Source: Roseomonas nitratireducens (GTDB taxonomy: Bacteria; Pseudomonadota; Alphaproteobacteria; Acetobacterales; Acetobacteraceae). From it: a stretch of 64,000 bases of DNA. Below, in pieces: positions 44,981 through 54,070 of the stretch. The notes under the pieces were generated by a model. That model saw only the letters and a list, made by a program, of their open reading frames with translations, had not been told where the DNA came from and searched no databases. Position 1 is the first letter of the stretch. Every line of letters begins with the position of its first letter. Where the stretch lies: positions 62,001 through 126,000 of the forward strand of contig NZ_JAGIYZ010000005.1 in the NCBI RefSeq assembly GCF_017813355.1. The letters are read 5' to 3'. Position numbers and translations under genes: made by a program.

Positions 44981-45565
44981 TCACGCCCCTTCGGGATCGA
45001 TCCAGCCGACGTTGCCGTCCTGGCGGCGATAGACGACGTTGAGCGCGCGCGTCGCCTTGTTGCGGAACATCAGGACGGGCACATGCGCGAGGTCCATGCG
45101 CATCACCGCCTCGCCGACCGTGAGAAGGGCTATCTCGGCCGGATGCTCGGCGACGATCGCGCCGTGGTCGGCGCCGTTCGGGGTGGGGGCCTCGGCCTCC
45201 TCCTCCGCCTCGGCGCGGATGACGGTCTCGCGCCCGGCGGGCGCGGTGTCGCGGTCGGGCGCGGCGGAGCGCGCATGCTCGTTCACGCGTCGTCGGTAGC
45301 GGCGCAGGCGCTTGGCGAGGTGCTCGGCCGCTTCCTCGAAGGCGCGGTGCGCGTCGGGCCCTTCGCCCTCGCCGCGCATCATCAGCCCGCGCCCGGCCTT
45401 GAGGTTGATGTCGCAGGAGAATTGGGAGCGGTTGCGGTGGAAGGTGACGTTCGCTTCCAGCGCATGGTCGAAATACTTGCGCGTGATGGCCTCGAGGCCA
45501 TCACGCACATGGACCTTCAGTGCTTCGCCTGTTTCGACCTGCTTGCCTGCGACCGTGACGTGCAT
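44981..45565 (-). CDS. hpf: Ribosome hibernation-promoting factor, long form
   Basis: A 194-residue protein. The N-terminal S30AE domain (about 1-100: MHVTVAGKQVETGEALKVHV; ITRKYFDHALEANVTFHRN) binds the 30S decoding region. An acidic linker (AEAEEEAEAP) follows, and the C-terminal domain (VGEAVMRMDLAHVPVLMFRN; GNVGWIDPEGA) drives 100S dimer formation, so this is the long HPF type. It is downstream of rpoN, its usual neighbour, with a 100-base gap that may hold an extra promoter. Confidence 0.93.
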   Translation of the reverse strand: MHVTVAGKQVETGEALKVHVRDGLEAITRKYFDHALEANVTFHRNRSQFSCDINLKAGRGLMMRGEGEGPDAHRAFEEAAEHLAKRLRRYRRRVNEHARSAAPDRDTAPAGRETVIRAEAEEEAEAPTPNGADHGAIVAEHPAEIALLTVGEAVMRMDLAHVPVLMFRNKATRALNVVYRRQDGNVGWIDPEGA

Positions 45566-45665
45566 GGGGCTGAGCCCTCCTTCTTCATGGAAGGGGAGGG
45601 GCCGCCCCGATGGCGACCTGGCACCGGTCCGCATCCTCCGCGCGGGCCGCTCAGGCTTGGTCGGA

Positions 45666-47141
45666 TCAGGCCGGGACGGCCTTCTCCCTTTTGCGCTGCA
45701 CCGATGATGGGATGCGCAGCGCGTCGCGGTATTTGGCCACGGTTCGCCGGGCGATGTCCACGCCTTCCGCGCGCAGCCGCTCCACGATGGCGTCATCGGA
45801 CAGGATGTCGTCCGCGGTCTCCGCGTCCACCATCGCCTTGATCCGGTGGCGCACGGCCTCGGCGCTGACGGAATCGCCCCCGGCCGTGCCCGCGATCGCG
45901 GTGGTGAAGAAGTACTTCAGCTCGAAGGTGCCGCGCGGCGTCGCGATCGCCTTGTTGGAGGTGACGCGGGAGACGGTGCTCTCGTGCATCCCCACCTCCT
46001 CGGCCACGTCGCGCAGGATCAGCGGGCGCAGATGCGCGATGCCGTGGCGGAAGAACCCGTCCTGCCGACGCACGATCTCGGAGGCCACCTTCAGGATCGT
46101 CGTCGCCCGCTGCTCGAGCGACTTCACGAGCCACGACGCGGTCTGGAAGCGTTCTGCGAGCCAGGCCTTCTCGTCGCGGGACTTCACGCCGACCACGGCG
46201 CGGGCATGGAAGCCACGGTTGACCAGCACGCGCGGCAGCGTCTCCGGGTTCAGCTCGACGATCCAGCCATCGCCCGGGCCGCGGCGCATCAGCACGTCGG
46301 GCACCAGCGTCGGCGCCGGCGGAGCGTCGAAGGAAGCACCCGGCTTGGGGTCGAGCCGGCGGAGCTCGGCGACCATCTCCGCCATGTCCTCGGCATCCAC
46401 CCCGCAGGCGCGCTGCAGGCCCTTGAGGTCGCGGCGCGCGAGCATCTCGAGGTTGTCGAGCAGCGCGGCCATCGCCGGGTCGTAGCGGTTGCGCTCCTCA
46501 AGCTGCACCATCAGGCATTCGCGCAGGTCGCGGCAGAACATCCCCACCGGGTCGAAGCGCTGCATGCGCCGGCGCACGGCCTCGACCACCGCCTCCTCGC
46601 AGCCGAGCGCCGCGGCGACCGTCGCGCTGTCCACCGGCAGGCGGCCCGCCGCATCGACCAGAGCGAGGAAATTCGCCGCGATGACGCGGTCGCGCGCGTC
46701 GGAGAAGGTCAGGCGCAGCTGCTCGGCCAGGTGCTCGCGCAGGTTCTTCTCCGGCGCGGCCATCGCCTCGATGCCGGAGAGGTCGTCCTCGAAATCCGCG
46801 CGCCCGCCACTGCCCATGGGCGGCGTGCCGGCGTCGTAGACATTGTCCCATTCGGTATCGAGCGGGCCGGCGTTCTCCGCCGGCAGCACGTCGGACCGCG
46901 CGGCCTCGGCGGCATCCGGCGCCTCGACGGCGGCGGGCAGGGGGTCGGTGGTGCGGCCGGCATCGGGGCCCGGCGGCTCGCGCTCGTCGCGCTCGAGCAG
47001 CGGGTTGCGCTCCAGCTCCTCCTCGACGAAGGCCGCGACCTCGATGTTGGAGGATTGCAGCAGCTTGATCGCCTGGCGCAGCTGCGGCGTCATCACCAGC
47101 TGCTGCGAATGGCGAAGGTCGAGGCGCGGCGCCAGCGACAT
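45666..47141 (-). CDS. rpoN: RNA polymerase sigma-54 factor
   Basis: A 491-residue sigma factor. Region I is Gln/Leu-rich (LDLRHSQQLVMTPQLRQAIK), region II is acidic, then come the core-binding domain, the HTH (LRDVAEEVGMHESTVSRVTS) and the RpoN box ARRTVAKYRD near the C-terminus, which contacts the -24 element. It directs transcription of nitrogen, motility and carbon genes with AAA+ activators. It belongs to the kdsD-lptC-lptA-lptB-rpoN-hpf unit; a sigma-54-like site precedes that operon. Confidence 0.96.
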   Translation of the reverse strand: MSLAPRLDLRHSQQLVMTPQLRQAIKLLQSSNIEVAAFVEEELERNPLLERDEREPPGPDAGRTTDPLPAAVEAPDAAEAARSDVLPAENAGPLDTEWDNVYDAGTPPMGSGGRADFEDDLSGIEAMAAPEKNLREHLAEQLRLTFSDARDRVIAANFLALVDAAGRLPVDSATVAAALGCEEAVVEAVRRRMQRFDPVGMFCRDLRECLMVQLEERNRYDPAMAALLDNLEMLARRDLKGLQRACGVDAEDMAEMVAELRRLDPKPGASFDAPPAPTLVPDVLMRRGPGDGWIVELNPETLPRVLVNRGFHARAVVGVKSRDEKAWLAERFQTASWLVKSLEQRATTILKVASEIVRRQDGFFRHGIAHLRPLILRDVAEEVGMHESTVSRVTSNKAIATPRGTFELKYFFTTAIAGTAGGDSVSAEAVRHRIKAMVDAETADDILSDDAIVERLRAEGVDIARRTVAKYRDALRIPSSVQRKREKAVPA

Positions 47142-47189
47142 CAGGCGCCCCCGCGTTCCGCTGCGCTCGACCGCGTCATGGCGTGCGTG

Positions 47190-47948
47190 TCAGAGGCTGA
47201 AGCGTTCGCCGAGATAGACGCGGCGCACGCCCTCATGCGCGACGATGTCGCGCGGGGAGCCTTCCATCAGCACCTGGCCGTCGTGCAGGATGTAGGCGCG
47301 GTCGATGATCTCGAGCGTCTCGCGCACATTGTGGTCGGTGATCAGCACGCCGATGCCGCGGTCCTTCAGGTGCTTGACCAGGTCGCGGATCTCGCCGACC
47401 GCGATCGGGTCGATGCCGGCCAGCGGCTCGTCCAGCAGGATATAGGCGGGGTGCGTCGCCAGCGCGCGGGCGATCTCGCAGCGCCGCCGCTCCCCGCCCG
47501 AAAGCGCGAGCGCCGGCGCGCGGCGCAGGTGGGAAATGCCGAATTCCGCCAGCAGCGCGTCCAGCATCTGCTCCCGCCGGTCGCGCACGGGCTCGACCAC
47601 CTCGAGAGCGGCGCGGATGTTGTCCTCGACGTTCAGGCCCCGGAAGATCGAGGCTTCCTGCGGCAGGTAGCCGATGCCCAGCCGCGCGCGCCGGTACATC
47701 GGCAGCGTCGTCACGTCGTGGCCGTCCATCAGCACCTGGCCTTCGTCCGGCTGGACGAGGCCCGTGATCATGTAGAAGGTCGTGGTCTTGCCCGCGCCGT
47801 TCGGGCCGAGCAGCCCGACCGCCTCGCCGCGCTTGACCGAGATCGACACGCCGCGCACGACCGGCCGCTTCTTGTACCGCTTGCCCAGGCCCTTCGCGAC
47901 GAGGCCGCTCGACGCCGCCCCTTCGACCACGCGCAGCCCGTCGGTCAC
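47190..47948 (-). CDS. lptB: LPS export ABC transporter ATP-binding protein LptB
   Basis: A 252-residue ABC ATPase powering LPS extraction from the inner membrane with LptFG. It has Walker [20 protein letters not shown] near residues 45-63, the Q-loop [15 protein letters not shown], the signature [15 protein letters not shown], Walker [14 protein letters not shown] and the H-loop [10 protein letters not shown]. The ATG overlaps the lptA stop by 4 bases. The N-terminus carries about 15 residues more than E. coli LptB. Confidence 0.96.
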   Translation of the reverse strand: MTDGLRVVEGAASSGLVAKGLGKRYKKRPVVRGVSISVKRGEAVGLLGPNGAGKTTTFYMITGLVQPDEGQVLMDGHDVTTLPMYRRARLGIGYLPQEASIFRGLNVEDNIRAALEVVEPVRDRREQMLDALLAEFGISHLRRAPALALSGGERRRCEIARALATHPAYILLDEPLAGIDPIAVGEIRDLVKHLKDRGIGVLITDHNVRETLEIIDRAYILHDGQVLMEGSPRDIVAHEGVRRVYLGERFSL

Positions 47949-48865
47949 CGCGGCGTCTCCTGCTGCCCCGGCTGCCCCGGCTGCGGTTGACCCTGCTGGG
48001 GCACGACCAGCCCCTGCACGCGGGCGCCGGGGGCGGAGACGAGCCGCGCGACGCCGGTCTGCATGTTCACGATGGCCTCCTGGCCGGTCAGGGTGTTGTC
48101 GCCGCGGGTGATGCGAACGGTGCCGAGCAGCCGCGCGAGCCCGGTGGCCGGGCTGTAGACGCCGCGATCTCCGCGCACCACCTCCTCGGCCGTGCGGATC
48201 TCGACATTGCCGTAGGCCTCGACGCGCTCGATCGAATTGGTCCGCTGTTCCGCCCCACCTTGCGCGGCGGCCGGCTGCGGCCGCGGCGGGGGCTGCGCCC
48301 CGGGCGCGGCGCTTTCCGCGAAATAGGCGACGAGCGTGTCGGCGCGCACGCGGCGCCCGTCATTCGTCACCACCACGGCGTTGCCGCGCGCCACCGCCAT
48401 GCGGCGGGCGGACCAGTATTCCACGCTGTCGCGCGCCGTCATGGTGTTGTCGGGCGTGACGAGCCGCAGCGCCTGGCCGGTCATGACCATGACCGCCTGG
48501 TCGATGTCGTAGACGGCGCGATCGCCTTCCGCGCGGTCGGTCGCGCTGGTGACGGTGACGTTGCCCTCGGCTTCCAGGCGCCAGATCTCGCCGCCGCCGC
48601 CGGGGCTCTCGGCGGGTGCGCGCTGCGCGGCTTCGGTCGCGCCGCCGCGCGGGCGGTAGCGGGCGAGCAGCCGGTCGGCGTCCACCGTCACGCCGCCGCG
48701 CACCGCGCGGGCCGCGCCGCGCGCGATCACCACCTGCTCCGCCTGGCGCCATTCGATGCCGTCGGTCGCGGTGACCTCGATCGGGCCGCCCTGGCTGAGG
48801 TCGATGCCCTGGCCCAGGGCGGGCGTGGCGGCCAGCAGCGCCGCCGCGAACAGCGCGCGCCTCAT
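47945..48865 (-). CDS. lptA: LPS transport periplasmic protein LptA
   Basis: A 306-residue periplasmic protein with a signal peptide ([17 protein letters not shown], cleaved about residue 19) and an OstA-like beta-jellyroll ([59 protein letters not shown]). It bridges LptC to LptD for LPS transit. It is longer than E. coli LptA because of a Pro/Gln-rich insert near residue 200 and a Gln/Pro-rich tail. ATGA overlaps link it to lptC and lptB. Confidence 0.92.
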   Translation of the reverse strand: MRRALFAAALLAATPALGQGIDLSQGGPIEVTATDGIEWRQAEQVVIARGAARAVRGGVTVDADRLLARYRPRGGATEAAQRAPAESPGGGGEIWRLEAEGNVTVTSATDRAEGDRAVYDIDQAVMVMTGQALRLVTPDNTMTARDSVEYWSARRMAVARGNAVVVTNDGRRVRADTLVAYFAESAAPGAQPPPRPQPAAAQGGAEQRTNSIERVEAYGNVEIRTAEEVVRGDRGVYSPATGLARLLGTVRITRGDNTLTGQEAIVNMQTGVARLVSAPGARVQGLVVPQQGQPQPGQPGQQETPR

Positions 48866-49554
48866 CGCCCGCCCTCCAGGATCGCCCGCGCGCGGCCGGT
48901 GAAGACCACCACCTGCCCGCGCTCGGTCAGGCGGAAGCCCTCGCTCACCAGCGTGCCGAAGGGGCCTTGCGCGGCGACCGGCCGGTCGCCGGAGGCCGAG
49001 CCTTCCTTCAGGTCGATCTCCGCCGCCTCGGTCACCAGCATGTTCCCGCCATCCTGCCAGAGCGTGACCTCGCCCGAGAGGTCGAGCCGGTTGGCCCCCT
49101 TGTCGAAGCGCCCGTCGCGGCTTTCGAGCAGCACCCAGGACCCGTCCGTCAGCAGGATGTCGGCGCGCGGGCGCTCCAGGTCGACGATGTCGGCCTGGTC
49201 CGTCTGCGCGGCGACATTCGCCGTGACGGTGAAGGGCCGGTTCTGCTCGTCCAGGCCCTGGTAGCGGGGCTCGACCATCCGCACCGCGTCCGGCTGGGCC
49301 TGGAGCACCCGGCGGAAGGACACGCGGGCGCGGTCCTCCATCCGGTCCAGTTCCGGCCAGACGGCGATGCCCAGCAGCAGCCCGGCGCCGGCCAGCGGCA
49401 GCAGCCATTTCGCGAGCCGCACCGCGAGGCGGCGCCGCGCGATCTGCGCCGCGGAGGGCGCCCAGCGCTCGCGCGACGGCGAGAGCATCCGCCGCGGCGG
49501 CTGCGCGGGGCCGCTCGCGCGCAGCGGCGGCGGGCCGGGGCGGGGTTCCGTCAT
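48862..49554 (-). CDS. lptC: LPS export system protein LptC
   Basis: A 230-residue bitopic protein. A cytoplasmic N-terminal Pro/Arg-rich extension of about 45 residues leads to a single TM (LAKWLLPLAGAGLLLGIAVW) and a periplasmic jellyroll (VEPRYQGLDEQNRPFTVTAN; LSGEVTLWQDGGNMLVTEAA; LVSEGFRLTERGQVVVFTG). It passes LPS from LptBFG to LptA. The start overlaps the kdsD stop (ATGA). The kdsC gene that often sits between kdsD and lptC is absent. Confidence 0.92.
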   Translation of the reverse strand: MTEPRPGPPPLRASGPAQPPRRMLSPSRERWAPSAAQIARRRLAVRLAKWLLPLAGAGLLLGIAVWPELDRMEDRARVSFRRVLQAQPDAVRMVEPRYQGLDEQNRPFTVTANVAAQTDQADIVDLERPRADILLTDGSWVLLESRDGRFDKGANRLDLSGEVTLWQDGGNMLVTEAAEIDLKEGSASGDRPVAAQGPFGTLVSEGFRLTERGQVVVFTGRARAILEGGR

Positions 49555-50534
49555 GCCACGCCCGCCCGCAGCAGGTCGTGGATGTGCAGGATGCCGACCG
49601 GCCGCCCATCGGCATCCACGACGAAGACGGCCGTGATCGACCGCGCGTTCATCAGGTGCAGCGCCTCGGCCGCCAGGGTCTCGGGCTGCACGGTGCGCGG
49701 GGCGCGCGTCATGACCTGTTCCGCGGTGCGGCCGAGCAGGGCGGCGCCGCCCCCGGCCTCCAGCGCGCGGCGCAGGTCGCCATCGGTGATGATGCCGAGC
49801 AGCCGCCCATCCGCCCCCAGCACGCCGAGGCAGCCGAAGCGCTTGGCCGTCATGGCGACGATCGCGGCGTCCATCGCCGTGCCGGGCGGGGCAAGCGGCA
49901 GTTCCGCCGGCCCGTGCATCAGGTCCCGCACGCGCGACAGCCGCGCGCCGAGCTTGCCGCCCGGGTGGAACACCCGGAAATCCGCCGCGGTGAAGCCGCG
50001 CCGGGTCAGCAGCGCGACCGCGATGGCATCGCCCAGCGCCAGCTGCATGGTGGTGGAGGTGGTGGGCGCGAGGCCCATCGGGCAGGCTTCCGGCGCCTCG
50101 GGCAGCACCAGGGCGACATCCGCCGCGCGCGCCAGCGTGCTGTCCGCCCGGCCGGTGATGCCCACCAGCGGCAGGCCGAAGCGCTTGGCGTGGCCGACCA
50201 GGTCGGCGAGTTCCGGCGTCTCCCCCGAATTGGACAGGGCGAGGACCGCATCCCCGGCCACGATCATGCCGAGGTCGCCATGCGAGGCTTCGGCCGGATG
50301 GACGAAGAGCGCCGGGGTGCCGGTGGAGGCCAGCGTCGCCGCGATCTTGCGCGCCACATGGCCGGACTTGCCCATGCCGGTGACGACGACGCGGCCGGTC
50401 GCGCCGGACAGCAGGGAGACTGCCTGGGCGAAGCGCTCGTCCAGGCTGTCGGAGAGGGAGGCCAGGGCCTCGGCCTCCAGCGCCAGGACGCGGCGCGCGG
50501 CCTCGAGGTCGGGGTGCGGGGACGGGGCGTTCAC
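49551..50534 (-). CDS. kdsD: Arabinose-5-phosphate isomerase (KdsD/GutQ family)
   Basis: A 327-residue enzyme isomerising ribulose-5-phosphate to arabinose-5-phosphate for Kdo synthesis. The SIS domain (about 35-170) carries VVVTGMGKSGHVARKIAATL, STGTPALFVHPAEASHGDLG and LALSNSGETPEL, followed by two CBS domains (about 200-320; GCLGVLGADGRLLGIITDGD; NARSITAVFVVDADGRPVGI). The start is GTG 50534: the length then matches E. coli KdsD, and a promoter lies across the alternative ATG at 50579, which would be untranscribed from it. First gene of the LPS-export/rpoN operon. Confidence 0.93.
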   Translation of the reverse strand: MNAPSPHPDLEAARRVLALEAEALASLSDSLDERFAQAVSLLSGATGRVVVTGMGKSGHVARKIAATLASTGTPALFVHPAEASHGDLGMIVAGDAVLALSNSGETPELADLVGHAKRFGLPLVGITGRADSTLARAADVALVLPEAPEACPMGLAPTTSTTMQLALGDAIAVALLTRRGFTAADFRVFHPGGKLGARLSRVRDLMHGPAELPLAPPGTAMDAAIVAMTAKRFGCLGVLGADGRLLGIITDGDLRRALEAGGGAALLGRTAEQVMTRAPRTVQPETLAAEALHLMNARSITAVFVVDADGRPVGILHIHDLLRAGVA

Positions 50535-50540
50535 GGCGCC

Positions 50541-50569
50541 TGTATGGTGCGTGGGCGCCGGAGGGTCAA
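50541..50569 (-). promoter_or_regulatory. Sigma-70-like promoter before kdsD
   Basis: On the minus strand TTGACC (50569-50564) and CATACA (50546-50541) are 17 bases apart. Transcription would begin at about 50534, so the kdsD GTG would be at or near +1, giving a leaderless message. The -10 match is only 3 of 6. Confidence 0.35.
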
Positions 50570-50578
50570 CAAAAGCCA

Positions 50579-50595
50579 CACAAGAATCGTGCCAA
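50579..50595 (-). promoter_or_regulatory. Sigma-54-like promoter before the kdsD-rpoN operon
   Basis: Reading the minus strand from 50595: TTGGCACGATTCTTGTG. This matches the -24 element TTGGCACG and the TTG of the -12 element with correct spacing; the -12 C is replaced by T. The predicted start of transcription is near 50568. The operon downstream contains rpoN, so autoregulation is suggested. No activator site was identified. Confidence 0.45.
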
Positions 50596-50605
50596 AGGCG
50601 GGGCG

Positions 50606-50629
50606 GCGGGGCCGGCGATCCGGCCCCGC
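50606..50629 (-). terminator. Hairpin terminator after the LDH2/Bug operon
   Basis: A perfect 10-bp stem GCGGGGCCGG / CCGGCCCCGC (50606-50615 and 50620-50629) around a 4-base loop, nine bases after the oxidoreductase stop on the minus strand. The tail is CGCCCCGCCTTTGG, so T-richness is modest. Confidence 0.55.
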
Positions 50630-50637
50630 GCCGGGGC

Positions 50638-51693
50638 TCAGGCGGCCTTCGGGATGCGCGTCAGGCCCAGGCTCTCGGCGGCCGCGACCAGGTTGCCCCA
50701 GGTGGTGGGATCGACCGGGATGCCGTCCGCCAGCCGCGTCGCCTTGGTCAGGCGTTCCTTCTCCCCGGCGACCAGGACCGGGGCCTCGGGGTCGGCGGGC
50801 GGGCTCGCCTTCAGGTCGGCGACGATCCCTTCCACCTCATCCCGGAAGGCGCCGAGGTCGCGGAAGCGCCCGGGGTCCAGCACGATGGCGAGCCAGGCGT
50901 TGACGATGCCGCGGTCGGCCGGGTGGCCGTGCCGGGCGGTGTGGCCGCCGAGCAGCGCGCCGGCCAGGATCTCGCACATCATCGCAAGGCCATAGCCCTT
51001 GTGCGCCCCGAAGCTCCGCAGCGCGCCGCGGGGTTCGTCGCGGTACAGCACGCCCGGGTCGGTCGTCGGCCGCCCCTTCGCGTCCACCAGCGCGCCCTCG
51101 GGCACAGGCAGCCCGGCATTGAAGGCGACCCGGCACTTGCCGAGCGCGATGGCGCTGGTCGCGAAGTCCAACACCAGCGGCGGGGTGCCGGGGATGGCGA
51201 TGCAGACCGGGTTGGTCGAAAGCCGCCCGTCGCTGCCGCCGAAGGGCGCGACCGCGCCGGGGCCCGAGACGCCGTTGACGAAGTGCAGCGAGATCATCCC
51301 CGCCGCGGCCGCCTGTTCGCCATAGGTGCCGATGCGGCCCAGATGGTGCACGTCCTTCAGCCCCATCACGGCCATGCCGTTGTCGCGCGCCGCGCCGATC
51401 GCCCAGTCCATGGCGATGCGGCCGACGCGCTGGCCATAGCCCCGCCCGCCGTCGAAGACGGCCAGCGACGCGTCCTGCCGCTCGGCGCGCGGGGCGACGT
51501 TCGGGACCAGCTTGCCTTCGCGCACATGCTGCACGTAGCGCGGCAGCAGCATGATGCCGTGGCTGTCATGCCCCTGCAGGTTCGCTTCCAGCAGATGGGC
51601 GGCGACCTCCTCGGCCTCCTCCGGCGCGCTGCCGCAGGCGGCGACGACATCGACCAGCAGGGCGCGCAGCGCCCCGGCTTCCACACGCGGCAT
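50638..51693 (-). CDS. LDH2/malate dehydrogenase-type NAD(P) oxidoreductase
   Basis: A 351-residue member of the MDH/LDH type 2 family, with the catalytic His region DSHGIMLLPRYVQH near residues 43-56, VHHLGRIGTYGEQAA, the nucleotide-contact loop RLSTNPVCIAIPG and SFGAHKGYGLAMMCEILAGA near 230-250. Enzymes of this fold reduce 2-keto acids or imines (malate, ureidoglycolate, delta-1-piperideine-2-carboxylate), so the substrate is not fixed by sequence. It starts three bases after the Bug binding protein stop, so the pair probably handles an imported 2-hydroxy or keto acid (inference). Confidence 0.85.
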   Translation of the reverse strand: MPRVEAGALRALLVDVVAACGSAPEEAEEVAAHLLEANLQGHDSHGIMLLPRYVQHVREGKLVPNVAPRAERQDASLAVFDGGRGYGQRVGRIAMDWAIGAARDNGMAVMGLKDVHHLGRIGTYGEQAAAAGMISLHFVNGVSGPGAVAPFGGSDGRLSTNPVCIAIPGTPPLVLDFATSAIALGKCRVAFNAGLPVPEGALVDAKGRPTTDPGVLYRDEPRGALRSFGAHKGYGLAMMCEILAGALLGGHTARHGHPADRGIVNAWLAIVLDPGRFRDLGAFRDEVEGIVADLKASPPADPEAPVLVAGEKERLTKATRLADGIPVDPTTWGNLVAAAESLGLTRIPKAA

Positions 51694-51696
51694 GGA

Positions 51697-52671
51697 TCAG
51701 GATTCCCGCCAGGGGCGGCGTTGCCACAGGCCGCGCAGGTCGCGTTCCAGCGCGACGACGTCGCTGCGGTACTCGTCGCCGATGCGCGGCGCGAGCGGCA
51801 GGCCGAGCCGGTCCGCCTCGGCGACGAAGCCGGCATCGGCCATCGCCTCGCGGAAGGCGGCGGTCAGCCGCGCGACGATCTCGGCGGGCATGTTGGGCGG
51901 GCCGACCATGCCGCGCGTGGCACCGCTGATCAGGTTCTGCCCCTGCTCGCGGAAGGTCGGCACGTCCGGCGTGCCGGACCAGCGGGTCAGCGACGCCTGG
52001 CCGAGCGCGCGGATCCGCCCGTCCCGCAGCAGGGCGAGGCTCTCGCTCATGTTGAACGCGCCGACCTGCAGGTGCCCGCCGATCAGCGCGGTGGACAGCG
52101 GCGCCATGCCGTTGAAGGGCACATGCGTCATGGGCGGCATGCCGGCCCGGTCCTCGAGCGCGATGACCAGCAGGTGGTCGTCCGAGCCGATGCCGGTCGA
52201 GCCGTAGGAGATCGCGCCCGGCCGCGCCTTGGCCGCGGCCACCAGGTCGGCCAGCGTGCGCAGAGGCGAATTGGCCGCGACGAACAGCCCGCCCGGGTCG
52301 TCCACGACATTGGCGATGAAGGTGAAGTCGAGCGGCCGGTACCGGACCTGCCGTTCCATCGGATAGGTCACCAGCGCCGGCACGCTGGTCGCGGCCAGGG
52401 TGTAGCCGTCCGGCGCCGCGCCGAAGGCCACTTCCCAGCCCAGCTGCCCGCCGGCGCCGGCGCGGTTGACGACCAGGAAGCGCGACCCCGGCAGCTTCGC
52501 CTGTACCGCCGGCAGCACCACCCGCGCCATGGTGTCCACCCCGCCCCCGGGCGGGTAGGGGACGATGACCTCGATCGGCCGGTCGGCGGGCCAGGCGGCG
52601 AGGGCATGGCGGGGCGCGGCGAGGCTTCCGGCGGCTGCGAGCAGCCCGAGCGTGGCCCGGCGGGTGGTCAT
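51697..52671 (-). CDS. Tripartite tricarboxylate transporter substrate-binding protein (Bug family)
   Basis: A 324-residue periplasmic binding protein. A twin-arginine-like signal (MTTRRATLGLLAAAGSLAA) is cleaved near residue 25 (ALA-AWPADRP). The Bug core includes PIEVIVPYPPGGGVDTMARV near residues 32-51, VVNRAGAGGQLGWEVAFGAA and DGYTLAATSVPALV, GAISYGSTGIGSDDHL, and VGPPNMPAEIVARL. No TctA/TctB membrane genes are adjacent; orphan Bug proteins are very common in this group of bacteria. The ligand is probably a carboxylate, possibly the substrate of the coupled dehydrogenase. Confidence 0.88.
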   Translation of the reverse strand: MTTRRATLGLLAAAGSLAAPRHALAAWPADRPIEVIVPYPPGGGVDTMARVVLPAVQAKLPGSRFLVVNRAGAGGQLGWEVAFGAAPDGYTLAATSVPALVTYPMERQVRYRPLDFTFIANVVDDPGGLFVAANSPLRTLADLVAAAKARPGAISYGSTGIGSDDHLLVIALEDRAGMPPMTHVPFNGMAPLSTALIGGHLQVGAFNMSESLALLRDGRIRALGQASLTRWSGTPDVPTFREQGQNLISGATRGMVGPPNMPAEIVARLTAAFREAMADAGFVAEADRLGLPLAPRIGDEYRSDVVALERDLRGLWQRRPWRES

Positions 52672-52803
52672 GGCGGTTCCTCCTCTGGTCCTTTGCCCCG
52701 AGTGTGGCGACGCGGCGCCCCGGCGGCAAACCCAAGTGGGAATCGGGGGTGAGGTCGTGCGCGAAATCGCCTAAGGAACGGTCTCACGGAGTCGAGACGG
52801 AGG

Positions 52804-54021
52804 ATGCGGATGACGGCACGCATGGTGGCCGGCAGGCGCATGGCGCTGAGGCTTGCATCGGTGGGGCTCGCCGCGCCTGCGGTGGGCTGCGCCCTGCCCG
52901 AACGCGGCCGGGCCGTGCCGCGGGGGCGCGTGGGGGAGGCGACGGTGCTCGGCATCCCGAACGAGCGCTTCCTGATCCCGCACGACATGCCGAAGCTGAT
53001 CGCGGAATACGCGTCCGCCTTCCGGCGCCGGCAGCAGCATCTCGGCTTCCGGGACCCGCTGGTGGACGCGCCGCCCTACCGCATGCTCGGCGTCTCCGGC
53101 GGGGGGGAGGACGGGGCCTTCGGCGCTGGGCTGCTCTGCGGCTGGTCGGCGCAGGGCACGCGCCCCGGCTTCGACCTCGTCACCGGCGTGTCGACCGGCG
53201 CGCTGACCGCGCCCTTCGCCTTCCTCGGGCCGTCCTGGGACGGCGCGCTGCGCAGCGTCTACACCGACATCACGCCGGACGAGGTGCTGCGCCCGCGCGG
53301 CATCCTCGCCGGCCTGTTCGACGACGCGCTGGCGGACAACACGCCGCTGTTCCGCACCATCGCGCGGCACCTGGACGAACGCATGCTGCGCGCCCTCGCC
53401 CAGGGCTACGCGGAGGGGCGGCTGCTCTTCGTCGGGACGGCGAATCTCGATGCCCAGCTGCCCTGTACCTGGAACATCGGCGCCATCGCGGCGAGCGGGC
53501 ATCCGGACGCGCTCGCGCTGATCCGCCGCGTGCTGCTCGCCTCCGCGGCCGTGCCCGGCGCCTTCCCGCCGGTGATGATGGATGTGCGCGCGGGTGCCGA
53601 CACCTTCCACGAGATGCATGTGGACGGCGGCGCCTTCACCCAGGTCTTCCTCTATCCGCGCAGCCTGACGACGGGTCGGCGGGAGAGGCTGCGCCGCGGG
53701 GAACGCGTGCCGCGCGCGCAGGCCTGGATCATCCGCAACGGGCGGCTCGACGCGGAATGGGCGGAGGTCGACCGCCGCACGCTGAGCATCGCCGGGCGCG
53801 CCATCTCCACCATGATCGCCTCCTCCGGCTACAACGACGTGGTGCGCATCTGGAACACGACGGAGCGCGACGGGGTCGACTTCAACCTCGCCTTCATCGG
53901 CCGCGACTTCACGGGCACCTACACCCAGCCCTTCGAGCAGGCCTACATGCGCGCCCTGTTCGAGCACGCCTTCGAGCGGGCGCGCCGCGGCTACCCCTGG
54001 GCGAAGCAGCCGCCGGTCTGA
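52804..54021 (+). CDS. Patatin-like phospholipase lipoprotein (first of a tandem pair)
   Basis: A 405-residue protein with a lipoprotein signal (MALRLASVGLAAPAVGC; lipobox AVGC near residue 29) and a patatin domain: oxyanion loop SGGGEDGAFGAG near residues 99-110, nucleophile GVSTG near 128-132, and the catalytic Asp in DGGAFTQVF near 275. The C-terminus contains IGRDFTGTYTQPFEQAYMRA. An ATG at 52810 is an alternative start. The downstream gene is a paralogue, close over its length. It probably acts on lipids at the envelope; the substrate is unknown. It is divergent from the Bug/LDH2 operon. Confidence 0.82.
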   Translation: MRMTARMVAGRRMALRLASVGLAAPAVGCALPERGRAVPRGRVGEATVLGIPNERFLIPHDMPKLIAEYASAFRRRQQHLGFRDPLVDAPPYRMLGVSGGGEDGAFGAGLLCGWSAQGTRPGFDLVTGVSTGALTAPFAFLGPSWDGALRSVYTDITPDEVLRPRGILAGLFDDALADNTPLFRTIARHLDERMLRALAQGYAEGRLLFVGTANLDAQLPCTWNIGAIAASGHPDALALIRRVLLASAAVPGAFPPVMMDVRAGADTFHEMHVDGGAFTQVFLYPRSLTTGRRERLRRGERVPRAQAWIIRNGRLDAEWAEVDRRTLSIAGRAISTMIASSGYNDVVRIWNTTERDGVDFNLAFIGRDFTGTYTQPFEQAYMRALFEHAFERARRGYPWAKQPPV

Positions 54022-54070
54022 CGTAACGGCGCTATCGCCCGCGGCGGCGGGCGCGATAGCGTCGCCGTCC

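Noticed and set aside
48967-52752. A 1261-codon open frame on the plus strand
   Set aside because: It runs antisense to lptC, kdsD, the LDH2-type oxidoreductase and the Bug protein, all with clear family motifs; long antisense frames are expected in DNA this GC-rich, and it has no recognisable domain.
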